Source: Phycisphaerales bacterium UBA7708
GTDB lineage: Bacteria > Planctomycetota > Phycisphaerae > Sedimentisphaerales > Anaerohalosphaeraceae
Direction of reading: 5' to 3'
NCBI GenBank assembly: GCA_002482415.1
Contig: DLFY01000349.1
Coordinates: forward strand, 1-14,135
Length of the DNA stretch: 14,135 nt
The position numbers and the translations under genes are program-made. Position 1 is the stretch's first letter, and each line of letters opens with the position of its first letter. Below are positions 12,991 through 14,135 of the stretch, piece by piece. The notes under the pieces were generated by a model. It was not told the origin of the DNA and did not search any database. It was given only the letters and a program-made list of their open reading frames with translations.

Positions 12991-14135
12991 TTCCCAACAG
13001 GCTGATTGATTTTCAAGACCACACGACAGCCACTCCGATGCAAATGCACAAAAATCTATAAAATCGACCTTACAATCTCCATTTGAATCCATAAATGGAG
13101 GATTGATACAATTATCAGTTGAGACGGAACCATTTCCGAATGAGCTTTGTGGAATACCAACCCATTCCCTGTTACCGTCTCCGTCCATATCGATATACAA
13201 ACCAGTGCGATCAAAAGCGTGATGCTTGCTATTATCGTCCCCGGACGTTCCATATATGTACCCTTGGGCATCCCAAAATCCCTGCAATTCAGCAAGTGTC
13301 GTATAAGAAATCCTATTTGTTCCGTCTCTTAGAAGTATATCGCCTGAATAGATATTGAAATCAAAATGGCACCCATTTCCACCAGTTGCAGTAGCAGGCG
13401 AACCTCCTGCGTTTCCAAGATATAGAACATAATCACCGTCACCCTGGTCAAGCAAGCAATTACGAATGGAATTAAATGAAGGAATACAATCAACGCCCGC
13501 TATGGCCGTGTTTCCCCACATTATAGCACAGGAGCCAGCGAATCCTCCGGTCGCTCTAAAATAGCAATTACTCACGTGGTTTTCGTCGGCGTCACTTTTA
13601 AAATACAGACTACGCTCGGCGATAGCTGAACTATTAATTATGGTTCCATTTTTAGCTTTTATGACAAATCCCAAATTAGCTCCATCGTTTCCTGCAGGCA
13701 TTGTAATGTGTGTATTAGATATAACATAATTATCTGCTCCCGATCCAACCAAGAGGCCGTGAGCACCATCTATCGTGTGTGTGACTTTGCAATTATAAAT
13801 CCGAGTTCTGCCGATAGGATGCGGATTTGTCTCGCCATCAAAGCCAATCTCAATGCCCATGCCAGCATCTAATGGGCTTGTATTTGTTATTGTCACTTTA
13901 TTTAAATGGACATCCTTAAAATAATAAGGGATCAGAATACCATTATGTTTAATTCCAGAAATGGAAATATCGACACTATCTAAATACGCTGTTTCCGCAG
14001 AAGCAATAAGTGACATGTCTATAATACCATAATAGTACAGGCCGTTACCCGATGACTTGAGTGAAGAATTTCTTAAAACGATGCTCCCAAAATCGCCTTT
14101 TGGCTGGATAGCAGGTGCGGTTCCATTGTAATCTG
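12988..14135 (-). CDS. Right-handed beta-helix protein with dockerin-like C-terminus (5' end outside window)
   Basis: A leftward gene whose frame remains open to the right edge, so at least 382 residues are present and the N-terminus is missing; the ATG at 14016 is probably internal. Repeated short strands with N/S/T turns (VHLNKVTITNTS, TRIYNCKVTHTI, NYVISNTHITM, HVSNCYFRATGG) are typical of pectate-lyase-like parallel beta-helices. These serve as secreted polysaccharide-active enzymes or phage tailspikes. Near the end are two calcium-loop-like motifs: IDMDGDGNREW, and the dockerin-like DSNGDCKVDFID followed by FASEWLSCG. The second is characteristic, as I recall, of secreted Planctomycetota proteins. 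The region is more AT-rich than the phage operon. Either a host gene at the prophage edge or a host-derived phage depolymerase. Confidence 0.8.
   Translation of the reverse strand, partial: DYNGTAPAIQPKGDFGSIVLRNSSLKSSGNGLYYYGIIDMSLIASAETAYLDSVDISISGIKHNGILIPYYFKDVHLNKVTITNTSPLDAGMGIEIGFDGETNPHPIGRTRIYNCKVTHTIDGAHGLLVGSGADNYVISNTHITMPAGNDGANLGFVIKAKNGTIINSSAIAERSLYFKSDADENHVSNCYFRATGGFAGSCAIMWGNTAIAGVDCIPSFNSIRNCLLDQGDGDYVLYLGNAGGSPATATGGNGCHFDFNIYSGDILLRDGTNRISYTTLAELQGFWDAQGYIYGTSGDDNSKHHAFDRTGLYIDMDGDGNREWVGIPQSSFGNGSVSTDNCINPPFMDSNGDCKVDFIDFCAFASEWLSCGLENQSACWE

Noticed and set aside
13056..13358. Rightward and alternative leftward frames within the beta-helix gene
   Set aside because: They conflict with the clear beta-helix and dockerin-like coding frame and show no domain.
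1..14135. CRISPR array, tRNA, rRNA or insertion sequence
   Set aside because: No regular direct repeats with spacers, no cloverleaf with CCA end, no transposase motifs or terminal repeats were seen.

Overview
The window reads as part of a tailed-phage genome or a prophage. Its left 12.9 kb is a single rightward, tightly packed gene train with many 1-8 nt stop/start overlaps, small orphan proteins and a replication/recombination toolkit. It lacks ribosomal genes, tRNAs, an integrase and structural genes. The likely host is a Gram-negative-type bacterium, because two phage lipoprotein-like signal peptides are present. Planctomycetota, perhaps Phycisphaerae/Sedimentisphaerales-like, is my best guess. 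That guess rests on the leftward gene at the right edge, whose C-terminus is the dockerin-like tail (D-x-N-G-D-C-x-V-D-x-x-D-F ... WLSCG) common in secreted proteins of that group. It is inference, not proof.

Layout. (1) 2-1086: the end of a probable SMC/Rad50-like phage ATPase, then a Cys4 protein of the replication region. (2) 1112-5581: a 12-bp hairpin, an SNF2-type helicase, a VRR-NUC nuclease that starts deep inside the helicase gene, a small helical protein, and a large CHC2-like/Toprim/SF3 primase-helicase. (3) 5581-6707: four small orphan genes, three of which share one near-identical ribosome-binding leader also found at the left end (base 306). (4) 6704-7792: a RecD/Dda-like SF1B helicase. 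(5) 7818-10305: accessory phage genes: a Cys-rich protein, a PD-(D/E)XK-like protein, a DUF2786 protein, a common phage protein of unknown role, a zinc ribbon, and a DUF3850/ASCH-like protein. (6) 10323-10849: a lipoprotein and a 50-residue ORF. (7) 10854-11982: a nested inverted repeat, then a two-domain protein whose C-terminal half looks like the Tad1 (anti-Thoeris signal sponge) family, then a coupled orphan. (8) 11997-12889: a holin-like membrane protein, an overprinted small hydrophobic ORF and a lipoprotein, resembling a lysis cassette without a visible endolysin. (9) 12961-12989: a strong rho-independent terminator, meeting a convergent, more AT-rich leftward gene for a right-handed beta-helix protein with the dockerin-like tail. 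That gene runs off the window.

The genes suggest a self-sufficient replisome segment (primase-helicase, two further helicases, an endonuclease and a possible ssDNA-binding protein; the polymerase is presumably outside), followed by accessory and counter-defence genes and a lysis-like group. The best lead for something new is the Tad1-like protein with its N-terminal extra domain, the nested inverted repeat in front of it and its translationally coupled unknown partner. Two cases of overlapping coding (helicase/nuclease, holin-like/hydrophobic peptide) also deserve attention. All family names come from motif reading and memory. No searches were run.
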